A stretch of 64,000 bases of DNA from Spartinivicinus marinus (GCF_026309355.1 NZ_JAPJZK010000001.1:5290501-5354500); one strand, 5' to 3'; positions 43,919 through 53,953 are shown, counted from the stretch's first letter. Program-made: numbers and translations. The notes: generated by a model from the sequence alone, not told the origin.

Positions 43919-46489
43919 TTAAGGCTTAATTAACTGTTGACCTGATCGAATGACCAAATTGCCATTAACTCTCGCAATTTTTAACCAGGGCATATCATTG
44001 GTAAACTTTAAGGTATGCTCTGGAAAATCAAATTGAGCATGTCTCGCTGCTTTTACAATGGCAGTTGCAATGTCACGAAAGGCTGACTTACCTTCCTCTG
44101 TTGCTATATTTGAATACCCATTGACAGCTCTATTAACTTCCTGTTGGATTTGTTGCCAGTGTTTGGTAAAAGGTGTTAGGTTATCAGCTCTGTTAGGGTT
44201 AAATCTAAATAAGTCACTGACGCGCTGTCGAGTAACCGATTTAGCCCATAATTCTGGTTGCTCTACTGGATGAATTAAATTGTGGCGGTCAGCAATTCGC
44301 GCGGCGTCTTTAACGCCTAATTGGGTTGATGCTTCATTGGTAGTTGCTGGCTGATTAACAGGCTGGTTTGTGCCTGATGGGGTGGTTTCAGAAGCAACTT
44401 CACCACGGCTGTTTATTGTTTGTGAGCCACTATCAAATCGGGAAGCTGAAGTCGTTTCTTCAGTAGCCGTATTTACAGGCAGCTCATGGATTTCCGCTGT
44501 AGCAGTTTCAGGGGAGTGGGTAAAAGCGGTTTCTGCTTCTGTTGCAAGCCCTTCACCAATAGTTTCTCCTTCTGTTAACAGTTCACTACTGCCAAATTCT
44601 GCTGACTCTAAAGCGATACTTTCAAATGCCGCTGACCCAGCTGCTTCACCAGCGGCGATTTCTGGGGCTGCAACAGCACCTACGCCTAAGGAAGCAATTA
44701 TTGCAGCCACACTAGCGGCCGCATCAACAATATTGCCAATTTGATTGTTTAAGTAAAACTGTGGCCAGAAAGTATCTCTATTACGTTCGGATAATTCATT
44801 TTTCCAATGATTTAAAAAAGGTTTTACTTGATTAAAATCCTGTATACTCTGTCCTAAATTATAACCTCCCAGGGTAATGAGGTTTATACCGAAGTTTGCT
44901 GCAATTCGGCCTGCTGTGTTTTTAATGCCAAAGTCATCATCTGATCTTGCTTCTTGCAGAATTTGTTCAGCTTCTGCTGTATTTTTTGCTTTTGATAGTT
45001 TTACTAGTGTTTCTCCAAGTAAGGTTAAGCTCTTTGCATTATTTGACGAACTATCAAGAGCGGTTATGTGGTTGTTAATTTCAGCTTTTAGTTCATTAAT
45101 ATGAGCCTGACCGTTGGGTAAAGATTGTAAGAAGTCAAATTTGCCATTCTCGAGTTTTTGAGCTGTTTGGTGAAGTAGCTGTTTATAATAGCTAGCTACT
45201 CTTGCGTAAGGGTGTGGTTTGCTAGTAATTGCTCCTTCAGCATTAAAGGAAGGCTTCCACTCAGCCACTGCTTGGTTAAAGTTATTGAGTATTTTTTCGT
45301 ATTGCTCATTGGGATGATATTCAATTTTATCTGCAATTTTTTTGAATGGGTGGCCCATGAAAACACTGAAAGGAGACAGGCTTTCTAATACCTTGCCTGT
45401 TTCAGCAAGTGCATTACTTGTAAAGTTACTCTTATCTAACTTAAGTGTTTCTGCTTCCCCATACTGCTCTTTATAAAGCTGTCGAGCTACTGAAAGTAAG
45501 GCTGTTCGGTGGAGATCAAAAGGCTGTCCCACTTCTTCCCATTGATGTTCAACTCCATGATTGACAGGATAAAAACCATGTTCGTTTTTTAATGCATTAA
45601 TAAAATTAGCACGAAGGTTTTTTAAACTATCAAGGGTTGTCTGGTCAGGATTAATGGTTTCATTAAAGTTGGCGTTATTAAATAGTAAGGCGGCTTCATC
45701 AAGTGCTTTGCGTTGGGTAAAATTTAATGTGGCCAAAGCAGCTGCTGGCTGATTAGTCAGGTTATTATAAAACGACTCTGGTATGGATAATCCATAGCGG
45801 TGTAATACGGCATTTAGTGCTTTTTGTGGGGTATCAATCGTTGATTTTTGACTCCAGTTCACCCAGCTGTCCAAGCGTTGCTGGGTATTACGAAAACGAT
45901 CACTTACCCAGCCTTTTTGCCAAGCATCGGTGGCAAATAGAGAGCTCTGTTGACTGGCTTCTGAGAGTAATCCTCTCATACCATATTCGTTAAGCGCATT
46001 GACATCGACTTTGCCATTTAAAATATCAATGGCTGCTGTTTTAGCTTGTTGCTTAGAGGCATTTGGATGAATAGCGATGTAATATTTAAACGCAAAAACG
46101 TGTTTATTCAGTTTTAACCAATAGGTTGGAGTATTGTCAGGGAAGTCAATGGAAGTTGACAATACATCCTCCACTAATTTATTTAAATTACGTCCTGATT
46201 GTTGATATTCCTGATGGTTTTTAAATCGCGGATCAGCAAGTGCACTACTAAAAATATCCACCACTTTATGATGTAAGTTGCTCAAGTGTGGTTGGGATTG
46301 CTTATTATGCGTAGTTTGTTGGGCAATCTTTGGAGCAACTGCCCGTATGGCTTGCTGAATAGGTGAGCCTTTTGAGGTTTTATATTGTTTAAGGTATTGG
46401 GTGTTTTCTTCAGAAAATGAATTGGAGGCCTTATCAGCTTTGGTCTGATAAGTATCCTGCTGATGAGCACTGGTATGGGAAATAGCCAT
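43919..46489 (-). CDS. Large protein of unknown function, effector-like
   Basis: I do not recognise this 856-residue protein. It has no Sec signal; the first ~70 residues are rich in Ser, Thr, Gln and Asn, as in many type III secreted proteins. Most of the chain to about 560 is predicted helical. A hydrophobic Ala/Gly-rich stretch IGNIVDAAASVAAIIASLGVGA at about 577-600 could be a membrane-inserting helix pair. From about 600 to 720 it is Glu/Thr/Ser-rich and low complexity, and a short conserved-looking C-terminal domain follows. It is monocistronic with no chaperone gene. Alternatives are a type III or VI effector or a large cytoplasmic protein. Confidence 0.55.
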   Translation of the reverse strand: MAISHTSAHQQDTYQTKADKASNSFSEENTQYLKQYKTSKGSPIQQAIRAVAPKIAQQTTHNKQSQPHLSNLHHKVVDIFSSALADPRFKNHQEYQQSGRNLNKLVEDVLSTSIDFPDNTPTYWLKLNKHVFAFKYYIAIHPNASKQQAKTAAIDILNGKVDVNALNEYGMRGLLSEASQQSSLFATDAWQKGWVSDRFRNTQQRLDSWVNWSQKSTIDTPQKALNAVLHRYGLSIPESFYNNLTNQPAAALATLNFTQRKALDEAALLFNNANFNETINPDQTTLDSLKNLRANFINALKNEHGFYPVNHGVEHQWEEVGQPFDLHRTALLSVARQLYKEQYGEAETLKLDKSNFTSNALAETGKVLESLSPFSVFMGHPFKKIADKIEYHPNEQYEKILNNFNQAVAEWKPSFNAEGAITSKPHPYARVASYYKQLLHQTAQKLENGKFDFLQSLPNGQAHINELKAEINNHITALDSSSNNAKSLTLLGETLVKLSKAKNTAEAEQILQEARSDDDFGIKNTAGRIAANFGINLITLGGYNLGQSIQDFNQVKPFLNHWKNELSERNRDTFWPQFYLNNQIGNIVDAAASVAAIIASLGVGAVAAPEIAAGEAAGSAAFESIALESAEFGSSELLTEGETIGEGLATEAETAFTHSPETATAEIHELPVNTATEETTSASRFDSGSQTINSRGEVASETTPSGTNQPVNQPATTNEASTQLGVKDAARIADRHNLIHPVEQPELWAKSVTRQRVSDLFRFNPNRADNLTPFTKHWQQIQQEVNRAVNGYSNIATEEGKSAFRDIATAIVKAARHAQFDFPEHTLKFTNDMPWLKIARVNGNLVIRSGQQLIKP

Positions 46490-46964
46490 TAGAATGAAGA
46501 CCTTTTTAAATAAACTGTCTGGTTGACGAAATGAAAATAAAAATAAAGTGGGTTGGTTAATAATTAAAAGTGAGTAACTGATTATTTACAAGAGGAGCGT
46601 ATGAAGCCTTTCACACTGTATGTAAGGATATTTTTTATAGAGTGGGTGATGTGAACTGATTAATTAATTAATTAATTGATTGTTTAAAAGTTACTTTTTT
46701 ATAGCCTTAATCATTGGTATATATGCCGTATATGTTGGTTATATGATTTATTACTGATCTCAACTGCTAATCGATAGGTATATTTACTTATAAATATTGT
46801 CTGACATTTAAACAGGGTTGGCTGGACTAAAAATAGTCAGCCTTGATTTGAAAAACCTGTTCCAAGATATCTTGAACTTTTTTTAAGAATCCCCATCTTA
46901 ACGCCAAATACTCAATCAGTTGCATTGTTATTGCAGAAAACCAACTCATAACAGGAGAGTAATG
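46490..46964. other. Intergenic region upstream of the gldA-like operon
   Basis: About 475 AT-rich bases separate two divergent genes. The only notable features are the TTAA simple repeat at 46659-46681 and the ribosome binding site AGGAG at 46953-46957. No clear promoter or gene is visible. Confidence 0.45.
46659..46681. repeat. Simple TTAA tandem repeat
   Basis: ATTAATTAATTAATTAATTG continues into ATTG, a run of about five TTAA/ATTA units. It lies mid-region between two divergent genes and could vary in length by slippage. Confidence 0.7.
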
Positions 46965-47948
46965 ATGCTGGAAGTTAGCCAGTTAACCCGTTGTTATGGC
47001 AGTTTCAAAGCGGTTGATAATGTCAGTTTTACCATCGGGAAAGGTGAAATTGTCGGCTTGCTAGGTCATAACGGCGCAGGTAAAACCACCATAATGAAAA
47101 TGCTGAGTGGTTACTTGGAGCCTAATCAAGGCACCATCAAGATTGATGGAGTAGATCTACAGCTTGACCCCAAGCGGGTCCAGCAAAGCTTGGGGTATTT
47201 GCCAGAAAATCTGCCAGTTTACCCCGAAATGTCTGTGGCTGATTACCTTGACTACGCAGCCGAAATTAAAGGGTTAACCAATAACCATAAAATTGCCGAG
47301 ATCAAGCGGGCAATTCAAGCGACGGATATTGGTGCTAAATTGCTTGAGCCGATTGCCAACTTATCGCGGGGTTATAAGCAGCGGGTTGGAGTGGCACAAG
47401 CCATTTTGGGGCAGCCTAAATTATTGATTCTTGACGAGCCCACCAATGGTTTAGACCCCACCCAAACGGATCATATGCGACAGTTGATCCGAGAAATTGC
47501 TAAAAATGCGACGGTGATTTTATCCACCCATATTATGCAGGAAGTGAACGCGATTTGTGACCGAGCATTAATCATCCGTCATGGTCAGTTAGCGGTTGAT
47601 GCCAAACTAGAAACCCTCCGCTTCAGTCATTTTCTACGACTTGTGACGTCCATGAACAGTAAGCAAGTGAAAACCCTATTGGAAACCTTACCGGGTTTAG
47701 AAAGTGTCGAGGCCCTTGAACAAGAACCTTCAAAAGCAGTCAAAACGCCTGTTATTCACTACCGTTTAAAGTTAGCTGAAGGTCACAGCCCATTAGAAGT
47801 GAGTGCGGTCATTGCTCAACAAGTCGTCGCAGCCAAAGCTCAATTATATGCTATCACAGCAGAGCATCGTGATTTAGAAACGTTATTTAGAGAAGTCAAT
47901 GAGTCATCTGTTACCGTTCAGTCTCAGGAGGTTAAAAATGCAGCCTAA
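46965..47948 (+). CDS. ABC transporter ATP-binding protein (GldA-like)
   Basis: This 327-residue protein has one nucleotide-binding domain with Walker A GHNGAGKTT, signature LSRGYKQRVGVAQA and Walker B LLILDEPTNGLDP, then a C-terminal extension typical of ABC-2 exporters. The ATG at 46965 has AGGAG seven bases upstream; the adjacent ATG at 46962 is an alternative. The next gene overlaps its end by 11 bases. GldA is the ATPase of the gliding-associated GldAFG transporter, but homologs occur widely in bacteria that do not glide, where the substrate is unknown. Confidence 0.88.
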   Translation: MLEVSQLTRCYGSFKAVDNVSFTIGKGEIVGLLGHNGAGKTTIMKMLSGYLEPNQGTIKIDGVDLQLDPKRVQQSLGYLPENLPVYPEMSVADYLDYAAEIKGLTNNHKIAEIKRAIQATDIGAKLLEPIANLSRGYKQRVGVAQAILGQPKLLILDEPTNGLDPTQTDHMRQLIREIAKNATVILSTHIMQEVNAICDRALIIRHGQLAVDAKLETLRFSHFLRLVTSMNSKQVKTLLETLPGLESVEALEQEPSKAVKTPVIHYRLKLAEGHSPLEVSAVIAQQVVAAKAQLYAITAEHRDLETLFREVNESSVTVQSQEVKNAA

Positions 47949-50859
47949 CGGACAACCCCTGCCATTGATTCGTCGGATTGCGGCTAAAGAGGTCGCGCTA
48001 TTTTTTGCTTCGCCAATAGCGTATTTATTTTTAGCCACATTTGTTGCCGTCACCTTATTTATTTTCTTTTGGGGAGAAGCCTTTTTTTCCCGCAATATTG
48101 CCGATGTACGGCCGATGTTTGAATGGATGCCGTTATTATTAATATTCCTGACTAGCACGTTAACCATGCGGTTGTGGAGTGAGGAGCGGCGTACCGGTAC
48201 GTTGGAGCATGTGCTGACTCAGCCAGTACCACTATGGCATTTTGTGGTCGGTAAGTTTGTTGGCTGTTTATTATTATTAGCCATTGCCTTAACCATTACG
48301 CTCCCTTTACCCATGAGTGTTTCATTAATGGGGGATTTGGATTGGGGACCAGTATGGGCTGGTTATTTAGCTACATTTTTATTGGGAGCGGCTTATTTAA
48401 GTATTGGTTTATTTGTTTCTGCTCGCAGTGATAACCAAATTGTCAGTTTAATCAGTGCGGTTGCCCTTAGTGGTTTATTTTATTTAGTGGGTACCAATAC
48501 CATTACTGACTTCTTTGGTAATCAAGCGGGGGAGTGGTTACGTGCACTGGGAACTGGCTCGCGGTTTGATGCTATTACCCGTGGGGTTATTGATTTTCGC
48601 GATTTATATTATTATCTCAGCATGATTGCAGTTTTCTTAGCGCTTAATACTTTTGTTTTAGAAAAAGAGCGCTGGGCAACTCAGCAGGTGACCCCACACC
48701 ACCAAGCCTGGCGGGCAGTAACAGGACTACTGTTAGCTAATGCGATTGGAGCCAATTTATGGTTAGGGCAAATCAATAGCATTCGTCTGGATGCCACTGA
48801 AGGTGATCAATATTCTATTTCTGAAGCAACTACCGGTTATCTAAACCAACTGCAAGAGCCATTGCTGGTGCGCGGTTATTTCAGCAGTAAAACACACCCT
48901 TTATTAGCCCCTTTAGTACCACAGTTGCGGGATTTAATTGAAGAGTATGAAGTAGCGGGTAACGGTAAAGTGCGGGTGGAGTTTGTAGACCCGGTAGCTA
49001 ACCCAGAATTGGAAGAAGAAGCGAACCAGAAATACGGTATTCAGCCGGTACCTTTTCAAGTAGCAGACCGCTATCAGGCATCAATTGTTAGCTCTTATTT
49101 TAATGTGTTGGTGCAGTATGGCGATGAACATCAGGTGTTGGGCTTCCGTGACTTAATTGAAGTAAAAGCGCGGAGCGAAGCAGATATTGATGTGCAACTG
49201 CGCAATCCTGAGCATGACTTAACCCGTGCTATTAAAAAGGTGTTAAATAGCTATCAGGCAGGAGGAAACCTGTTTGATACGGTTAAAAGCGAGTTAGTAT
49301 TTAATGGTTATATATCTAATGAGTCGGCCTTGCCTGAAAAACTGGTGGACTTTAAAAAGACCATTAATAAGGTGTTAGATAAACTAAAAGCAGATGCTCA
49401 TGGCCGTTTCACCGTCAACTTTATTGACCCAGATGCTGATGGCGGTAAAGTCGGTCAGCAAATTGCTCAGGATTTTGGTTTTAAACCGATGGCTACCAGC
49501 TTACTGAGTAAGGATCGCTTTTATTTTTATATGACTCTGGCAAACCAAGAGGAACAAACGGTGCAAATTCCTCTGGGGGATATGAGCGAGGGGAGTTTTG
49601 AACGTAATTTGGAAGCCGGAATAAAACGTTTTGCCAGTGGTTTTACTAAAACAGTGGCTTTAGTGGCACCACAAATGCCTGGTTATAACCCCTATGGTAT
49701 GGGCGGTGGTGCTAAATTTACTCAGCTAGAGCAATTTTTAGGTGATGAGTTAAATATCAAGCGGGAAGATCTCAGTGATGGCCGGGTATCAGGTGATGCA
49801 GATATTCTACTGCTAGCGTCGCCCAAAGATCTGGATGAAAAACAACTGTTTGCTATCGATCAATTCCTGATGCAAGGGGGGACTGTTATTGCTGCTACCT
49901 CACCTTATAGTGCTAGCCTCAGTAATCGTAGTTTAAGTTTGCAAAAACAAAACAGTGGATTACAGGATTGGCTTGCCCATCATGGTTTATCCATTGAAGA
50001 TAAAATCGTGATGGACCCACAAAATGCCGCTTTCCCAGTACCAGTGACGCGTAATGTGGGTGGTTTTCAATTTCAGGAAATGCGCATGCTGGATTACCCC
50101 TATTTTATTGATGTGAGAGGTAAGGGACTGAACCAGGACATTGCTATTACAGCTGATTTACCACAAACGACAGTTGCTTGGGCTTCACCGATCAAAATTG
50201 ACGAAGAAAAACAAGATGGTCGTAAAGTGACTGAATTATTGCGGAGTTCTGCAGGGGCTTGGCTTTCTTCATCCATGGATATTATGCCCAAAATTACCCG
50301 TGATGGTTTAAGTGCCTTTACACCAGAAGGTAAACAAGGCTCACACCTGTTAGGTATTATTAGTGCGGGACGCTTTAGCTCTTACTTCGCAGATAAAGAG
50401 TCGCCCTTATTAACCAAAGACGATAAGGCAGAAGAGGCTACTGGTGAAGAAGCAGAAAACGCCAAGGATGACCAAGCCTCTGAACCAAAACAAACGACAG
50501 TATCTAGTGTTATTTCGCGGTCACCTGAATCAGCTCGGATTGTTTTATTTAGCTCTAATGATTTCTTGCGGGATCAAGTGATTCGCATGGCAGGTTCATC
50601 AACGGGTAGTGAGTATCTCAATAACCTACAATTGTTGGCAAATACGGTGGATTGGTCATTAGAGGACGCCGGTTTACTCAGCATTCGATCCCGTGGTCAC
50701 TTTAACCGTACCTTGCCACCCATGGAGCATGATGTGCAATTATTTTGGGAATACCTCAATTATGGCATGGCGATTTTTGCTCTGGGGATTATTGCCATTG
50801 TGCAGCGGCAACGAAAACGCGCTCGAGATAATCGCTACTTAGCTTTGTTGGCCAATTAA
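47938..50859 (+). CDS. Fused ABC-2 permease and GldG-like extracytoplasmic protein (GldF-GldG)
   Basis: This 973-residue protein joins an ABC-2 permease with about six membrane spans (residues ~20-250, including LFLATFVAVTLFIFFWGE and the SEERRTGTLEHVLTQPV loop) to a GldG-type domain from ~270 on (ISEATTGYLNQLQEPLLVRGYFS). A low-complexity acidic loop lies near 840 (EEATGEEAENAKDDQ), and a last membrane span near 940. The ATG at 47938 follows GGAGG. The larger open frame from 47899 is not supported. It is separated by 12 bases from the DUF4340 gene. Function is unknown outside Bacteroidetes. Confidence 0.87.
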   Translation: MQPNGQPLPLIRRIAAKEVALFFASPIAYLFLATFVAVTLFIFFWGEAFFSRNIADVRPMFEWMPLLLIFLTSTLTMRLWSEERRTGTLEHVLTQPVPLWHFVVGKFVGCLLLLAIALTITLPLPMSVSLMGDLDWGPVWAGYLATFLLGAAYLSIGLFVSARSDNQIVSLISAVALSGLFYLVGTNTITDFFGNQAGEWLRALGTGSRFDAITRGVIDFRDLYYYLSMIAVFLALNTFVLEKERWATQQVTPHHQAWRAVTGLLLANAIGANLWLGQINSIRLDATEGDQYSISEATTGYLNQLQEPLLVRGYFSSKTHPLLAPLVPQLRDLIEEYEVAGNGKVRVEFVDPVANPELEEEANQKYGIQPVPFQVADRYQASIVSSYFNVLVQYGDEHQVLGFRDLIEVKARSEADIDVQLRNPEHDLTRAIKKVLNSYQAGGNLFDTVKSELVFNGYISNESALPEKLVDFKKTINKVLDKLKADAHGRFTVNFIDPDADGGKVGQQIAQDFGFKPMATSLLSKDRFYFYMTLANQEEQTVQIPLGDMSEGSFERNLEAGIKRFASGFTKTVALVAPQMPGYNPYGMGGGAKFTQLEQFLGDELNIKREDLSDGRVSGDADILLLASPKDLDEKQLFAIDQFLMQGGTVIAATSPYSASLSNRSLSLQKQNSGLQDWLAHHGLSIEDKIVMDPQNAAFPVPVTRNVGGFQFQEMRMLDYPYFIDVRGKGLNQDIAITADLPQTTVAWASPIKIDEEKQDGRKVTELLRSSAGAWLSSSMDIMPKITRDGLSAFTPEGKQGSHLLGIISAGRFSSYFADKESPLLTKDDKAEEATGEEAENAKDDQASEPKQTTVSSVISRSPESARIVLFSSNDFLRDQVIRMAGSSTGSEYLNNLQLLANTVDWSLEDAGLLSIRSRGHFNRTLPPMEHDVQLFWEYLNYGMAIFALGIIAIVQRQRKRARDNRYLALLAN

Positions 50860-50871
50860 GGGGAGGTTAAA

Positions 50872-51918
50872 ATGGCAAAATTAAAAACCTGGTTAACTGG
50901 CCTGTTAGCTATCCAGCTGGTTTTGGTTGCAGGGTTATTTTGGAGCAATGAATACCAGCAGCAACAAAACATACAACAACGGTTGTTTAGCTTTAAACAG
51001 GCAGATGTAAACAAGGTAGTCATTAGTGATAGCGATAACAGTGTGAGTATCAGTAAGGTTAATGGCCAGTGGTTGTTACCAGATGTAGCTAACTTACCAG
51101 CTAATGTTGATAAATTAACGGATGTATTAGCTAAACTAAAAAGCATTCAAACGGGTTGGCCAGTAGCAACGACTACTTCCAGTCACGAACGCTTTGAAGT
51201 ATCTGAAGATAAATTTCAGCGGCAAGTACAGCTTTATCAGGGTGATAAGCTGGTTGGAGAACTATTGGTTGGTACTTCACCTGGTTTTCGTAAGGTGCAT
51301 ATTCGTAAACCGGAAGAAGATGTCGTTTATACGGCAAAGCTAAACAGTTATGAATTGCCAGCCAAAGGCGATGACTGGTTGGATAAGTCATTATTAGCGG
51401 CTGGAGGGGTGGATAAAATTAAGTCTATCAAAGGTGCTGATTATTACTTGGAAAAATCAGGCGATAGTTGGACTTTTGCTATCAATAAACAACCATTATT
51501 ATCGAGTGAAACCATTGATACTAAACTGGATGTAGAAAAAGCTAAGCAATTAGCCAAGACTTTCACTAACTTTCAGGTGCAAGGAGTGGCAAAGAGTCCA
51601 CCTAAAGCGGATAACACTGACAATAAGCAAGTCACAATTGAGGTTGTTACTGAAAAAGGTAGTTTTTCTTACCAACTCACTACAGTTAAAGATAAATACT
51701 TCGCTAAGCGTAGTGATATTGATCAGACCTTTACCATCAGTAAATACGACTACGAGCGCATAGCCCAGATTGGTTTGTCACAGCTGGCTGCTGATACCCA
51801 AATGACAACTGAAGGACAAGTTCCGTTAGCTACTGATCAACCATCTGAAAAAGTGGAAACTTCCCAGTCAGATGAAGAGGAGGCTACGGGTCAAAAGGAT
51901 GACTCCTCAAAAAGTTAA
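50872..51918 (+). CDS. DUF4340 protein of the GldAFG-like operon
   Basis: This 348-residue protein has one N-terminal membrane anchor (TWLTGLLAIQLVLVAGLFW) and a periplasmic region with DUF4340 patterns: VNKVVISDSDNSVSISKVNGQWLLP and LVGTSPGFRKVHIRK. A Glu-, Ser- and Lys-rich tail ends the protein. DUF4340 proteins regularly follow GldG-like genes, so it is probably a part of the same envelope complex. GGGGAGG lies upstream of the ATG. Confidence 0.85.
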   Translation: MAKLKTWLTGLLAIQLVLVAGLFWSNEYQQQQNIQQRLFSFKQADVNKVVISDSDNSVSISKVNGQWLLPDVANLPANVDKLTDVLAKLKSIQTGWPVATTTSSHERFEVSEDKFQRQVQLYQGDKLVGELLVGTSPGFRKVHIRKPEEDVVYTAKLNSYELPAKGDDWLDKSLLAAGGVDKIKSIKGADYYLEKSGDSWTFAINKQPLLSSETIDTKLDVEKAKQLAKTFTNFQVQGVAKSPPKADNTDNKQVTIEVVTEKGSFSYQLTTVKDKYFAKRSDIDQTFTISKYDYERIAQIGLSQLAADTQMTTEGQVPLATDQPSEKVETSQSDEEEATGQKDDSSKS

Positions 51919-52239
51919 CGCTTTTTGGTGCACCGTATCAGAGTGAGTGCTCTCTTGTATTGGGCGATAAAAATGGCACTTTGTCGCCCAAACATGTTTT
52001 CTTGAATAAACTTCCTGTCTTATATCGTACACTATGATTATTCTACTACTTGTAGTGACTGATATGGGATAACAGCGCACCCTTTCTCCATTCTTGAAGG
52101 GCTTTCGCCTTAGTAACAGAAGACCCTGTTCCCCATGTTTGCTCGCCTTTGCGACAACCTTTAGTGGGAGTAGTGGTCTGGTTAGGGGCGTTGTTGTGGC
52201 AGCTTGCTATGTATTATAAAATTTTTATAAGGACAACTA
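51919..52239 (+). other. Intergenic region between the gld-like operon and mscS
   Basis: These 321 bases hold a terminator-like hairpin at 51960-51991 and then a C- and G-richer stretch with no open frame. AAGGA lies seven bases before the mscS ATG. I saw no magnesium-responsive leader such as an M-box, although the operon includes mgtE. Confidence 0.5.
51960..51991 (+). terminator. Hairpin terminator candidate after the DUF4340 gene
   Basis: TTGGGCGA and TCGCCCAA form an eight-pair stem, with an inner AAA/TTT pairing, 42 bases past the stop. The following ACATGTTTTC is only a weak U-tract. Confidence 0.5.
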
Positions 52240-53106
52240 ATGGACTCATCCCCTTGGCTTTCTAACTTTTTTATTACACCAGAATTTCTCACCCAAGTGA
52301 GTCAATCAATTACTCGGTTTATTGCTGCACTTTTACTGCTGCTATTTGGATTTTTTGTTGCTCGTTTTTTGAAGGACTTCAGCAGCCGTTTAATTGACAG
52401 TACTCATCGGTTGTTACATCGCTTTTCAAAACAGGGGGCAGGCTATATTCAACAATTGCAGCCTGCCAGCAGTCGCTTTGTACCACTTCTAGTGTATTGG
52501 GTCACCCTAATAGTGTTTATAGGTTTGGCAACCAATGTGTTGGGGATAGAAATTTTCACTAAATGGATCGATGCCTTTTTAGCTTACTTACCTACATTAG
52601 TCGCAGGTATTGTCATTATACTGGGTGGCTTTATTTTTGGAGAAATGGCCAAGGATTTAGCCACCAGCGCCGCTATTGCAGCGAACCTTCGCCACAGTGA
52701 ACTACTTGGTCGAATTGCCCAAGTGTTTTTAGCGGGTAGTGCCATTTTAATTGGTGCGGGCCAGGTAGGGATTGATGTTACCTTTGTGGTGAATATGGCT
52801 ACTGTTGCTTTAGCCGCAGTTTTAGGGGCTTTTGCCCTGGGGTTTGGTCTGGCTACGCCACGGCATGTCAGTAACTTTATTAGTGCGCGCTATGTACAAC
52901 GGCATTACCACGAAGGTGAAACCATCCAGGTAGGAGATTATGGTGGCCGAATTGTTGAAATTACCCCCCATGCAGTTGTTATCGAAACTGATCAGGGGGA
53001 GCTGCATATTCCTGCTAAATTTTTTACCGAAGAGCCTTGCTTAAAACGTATTAAAGAAGTGCAAAGCAGTAAAGATGAGAGTGAGGAGGCTGTTAATGGA
53101 GAGTAA
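52240..53106 (+). CDS. MscS-family mechanosensitive channel
   Basis: This 288-residue protein has about four or five membrane spans: FIAALLLLLFGFFVARFL, LVYWVTLIVFIGLATNVLG, LPTLVAGIVIILGGFIFGEM, FLAGSAILIGAGQV and VALAAVLGAFALGFGLA. The soluble C-terminal part includes the MscS beta domain (GETIQVGDYGGRIVEITPHAVVIET). The pore-helix glycine/alanine pattern is in the last span. Length matches small-conductance MscS. Its stop overlaps the start of the next gene by 11 bases, so it is translationally linked to the two magnesium-related genes. Confidence 0.83.
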   Translation: MDSSPWLSNFFITPEFLTQVSQSITRFIAALLLLLFGFFVARFLKDFSSRLIDSTHRLLHRFSKQGAGYIQQLQPASSRFVPLLVYWVTLIVFIGLATNVLGIEIFTKWIDAFLAYLPTLVAGIVIILGGFIFGEMAKDLATSAAIAANLRHSELLGRIAQVFLAGSAILIGAGQVGIDVTFVVNMATVALAAVLGAFALGFGLATPRHVSNFISARYVQRHYHEGETIQVGDYGGRIVEITPHAVVIETDQGELHIPAKFFTEEPCLKRIKEVQSSKDESEEAVNGE

Positions 53107-53953
53107 ACAAAAGCTAGCATTAACTTATCTGGAAAGGGCGCCAGAAGCTGCAGCAAAAATTTTAGAAACAATGCCAGAAGCAGCCATTGTGGATTTACTT
53201 AAACTTGTGTCTGTCCCGGTAGGGGCTGCTACACTGGTGCAGCTGACCAGTGCCAAAGGCATTGTTTGCATAGACCAGTTAGATCATAACACCGCCGCGA
53301 AGCTACTGACGCAAATATCAGCTACTCATGCTGCGACTTTGTTAAAAGGGCTTTCTCAAACTAAAACCAAAGCCATTTTGCATCAAGTGCCTAAGTTAAA
53401 AGCCCAGGCTATTCAAGTATTATTGGCTTATCCGGCTAGTGTGGTAGGAGCTTGGATTACTCCTCAGGCATTAACATTAAGAAATAATATTACCGTAGCA
53501 GAAGCATACCAACAGCTAAAATCGTTTCAAGGCACAATCCAGCATCGGTTATTTATTCTAGATCGTCGGCAAAAGCTAGTGGGGGTTATCGCTGCAACGG
53601 ATGTGATGGGTAAGGTTGATGAAGCTAAAAAGTTAAGTGAGTTAATGGATTCAAAGCCTGAAGCGTTACGCTCTCGGATGCAGTTGAATCAGGCACAAAA
53701 ACATCCTGACTGGAGCCACTCAATCGTAATGCCTGTGGTTAATCGACATGATGAGTTTATTGGTGTATTAAATTATGGTGCCTTGAACCAAGCAATTGAG
53801 CAATTAAAAAATCTACCTGAAAAAATGATGGAAGCTCCTCAATTAAGTGACAGTCTTGGGCAATTACTTTCAGATAGTATCACTGGTGTTTGGCAAACGT
53901 TGCGTGATGCATGGGATTTAAATTCGAGAGGAGGACAAAATGACAAGCGCTAG
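53096..53953 (+). CDS. Soluble MgtE_N plus CBS domain protein
   Basis: This 285-residue protein has an MgtE N-domain at about 5-125 (AAAKILETMPEAAIVDLLKLV) and a CBS pair at about 125-270 (LFILDRRQKLVGVIAATDVMGK, SHSIVMPVVNRHDEFIGVLNY). It lacks the membrane domain of MgtE. The ATG at 53096 follows GAGGAGG. It overlaps mscS by 11 bases and the mgtE gene by 14. It corresponds to the cytoplasmic, magnesium-sensing half of MgtE as a separate protein, so it could regulate the channel next door. That role is inference. Confidence 0.8.
   Translation: MESKQKLALTYLERAPEAAAKILETMPEAAIVDLLKLVSVPVGAATLVQLTSAKGIVCIDQLDHNTAAKLLTQISATHAATLLKGLSQTKTKAILHQVPKLKAQAIQVLLAYPASVVGAWITPQALTLRNNITVAEAYQQLKSFQGTIQHRLFILDRRQKLVGVIAATDVMGKVDEAKKLSELMDSKPEALRSRMQLNQAQKHPDWSHSIVMPVVNRHDEFIGVLNYGALNQAIEQLKNLPEKMMEAPQLSDSLGQLLSDSITGVWQTLRDAWDLNSRGGQNDKR

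Noticed and set aside
44370-44744. 124-codon frame antisense to the 856-residue gene
   Set aside because: It lies opposite a low-complexity Glu/Thr/Ser-rich segment and has Ala/Ser/Val-biased composition as a shadow frame would.
47899-47937. Upstream extension of the GldFG-like protein
   Set aside because: Those codons lie in the end of the ATPase gene, and ATG 47938 has a strong GGAGG site.
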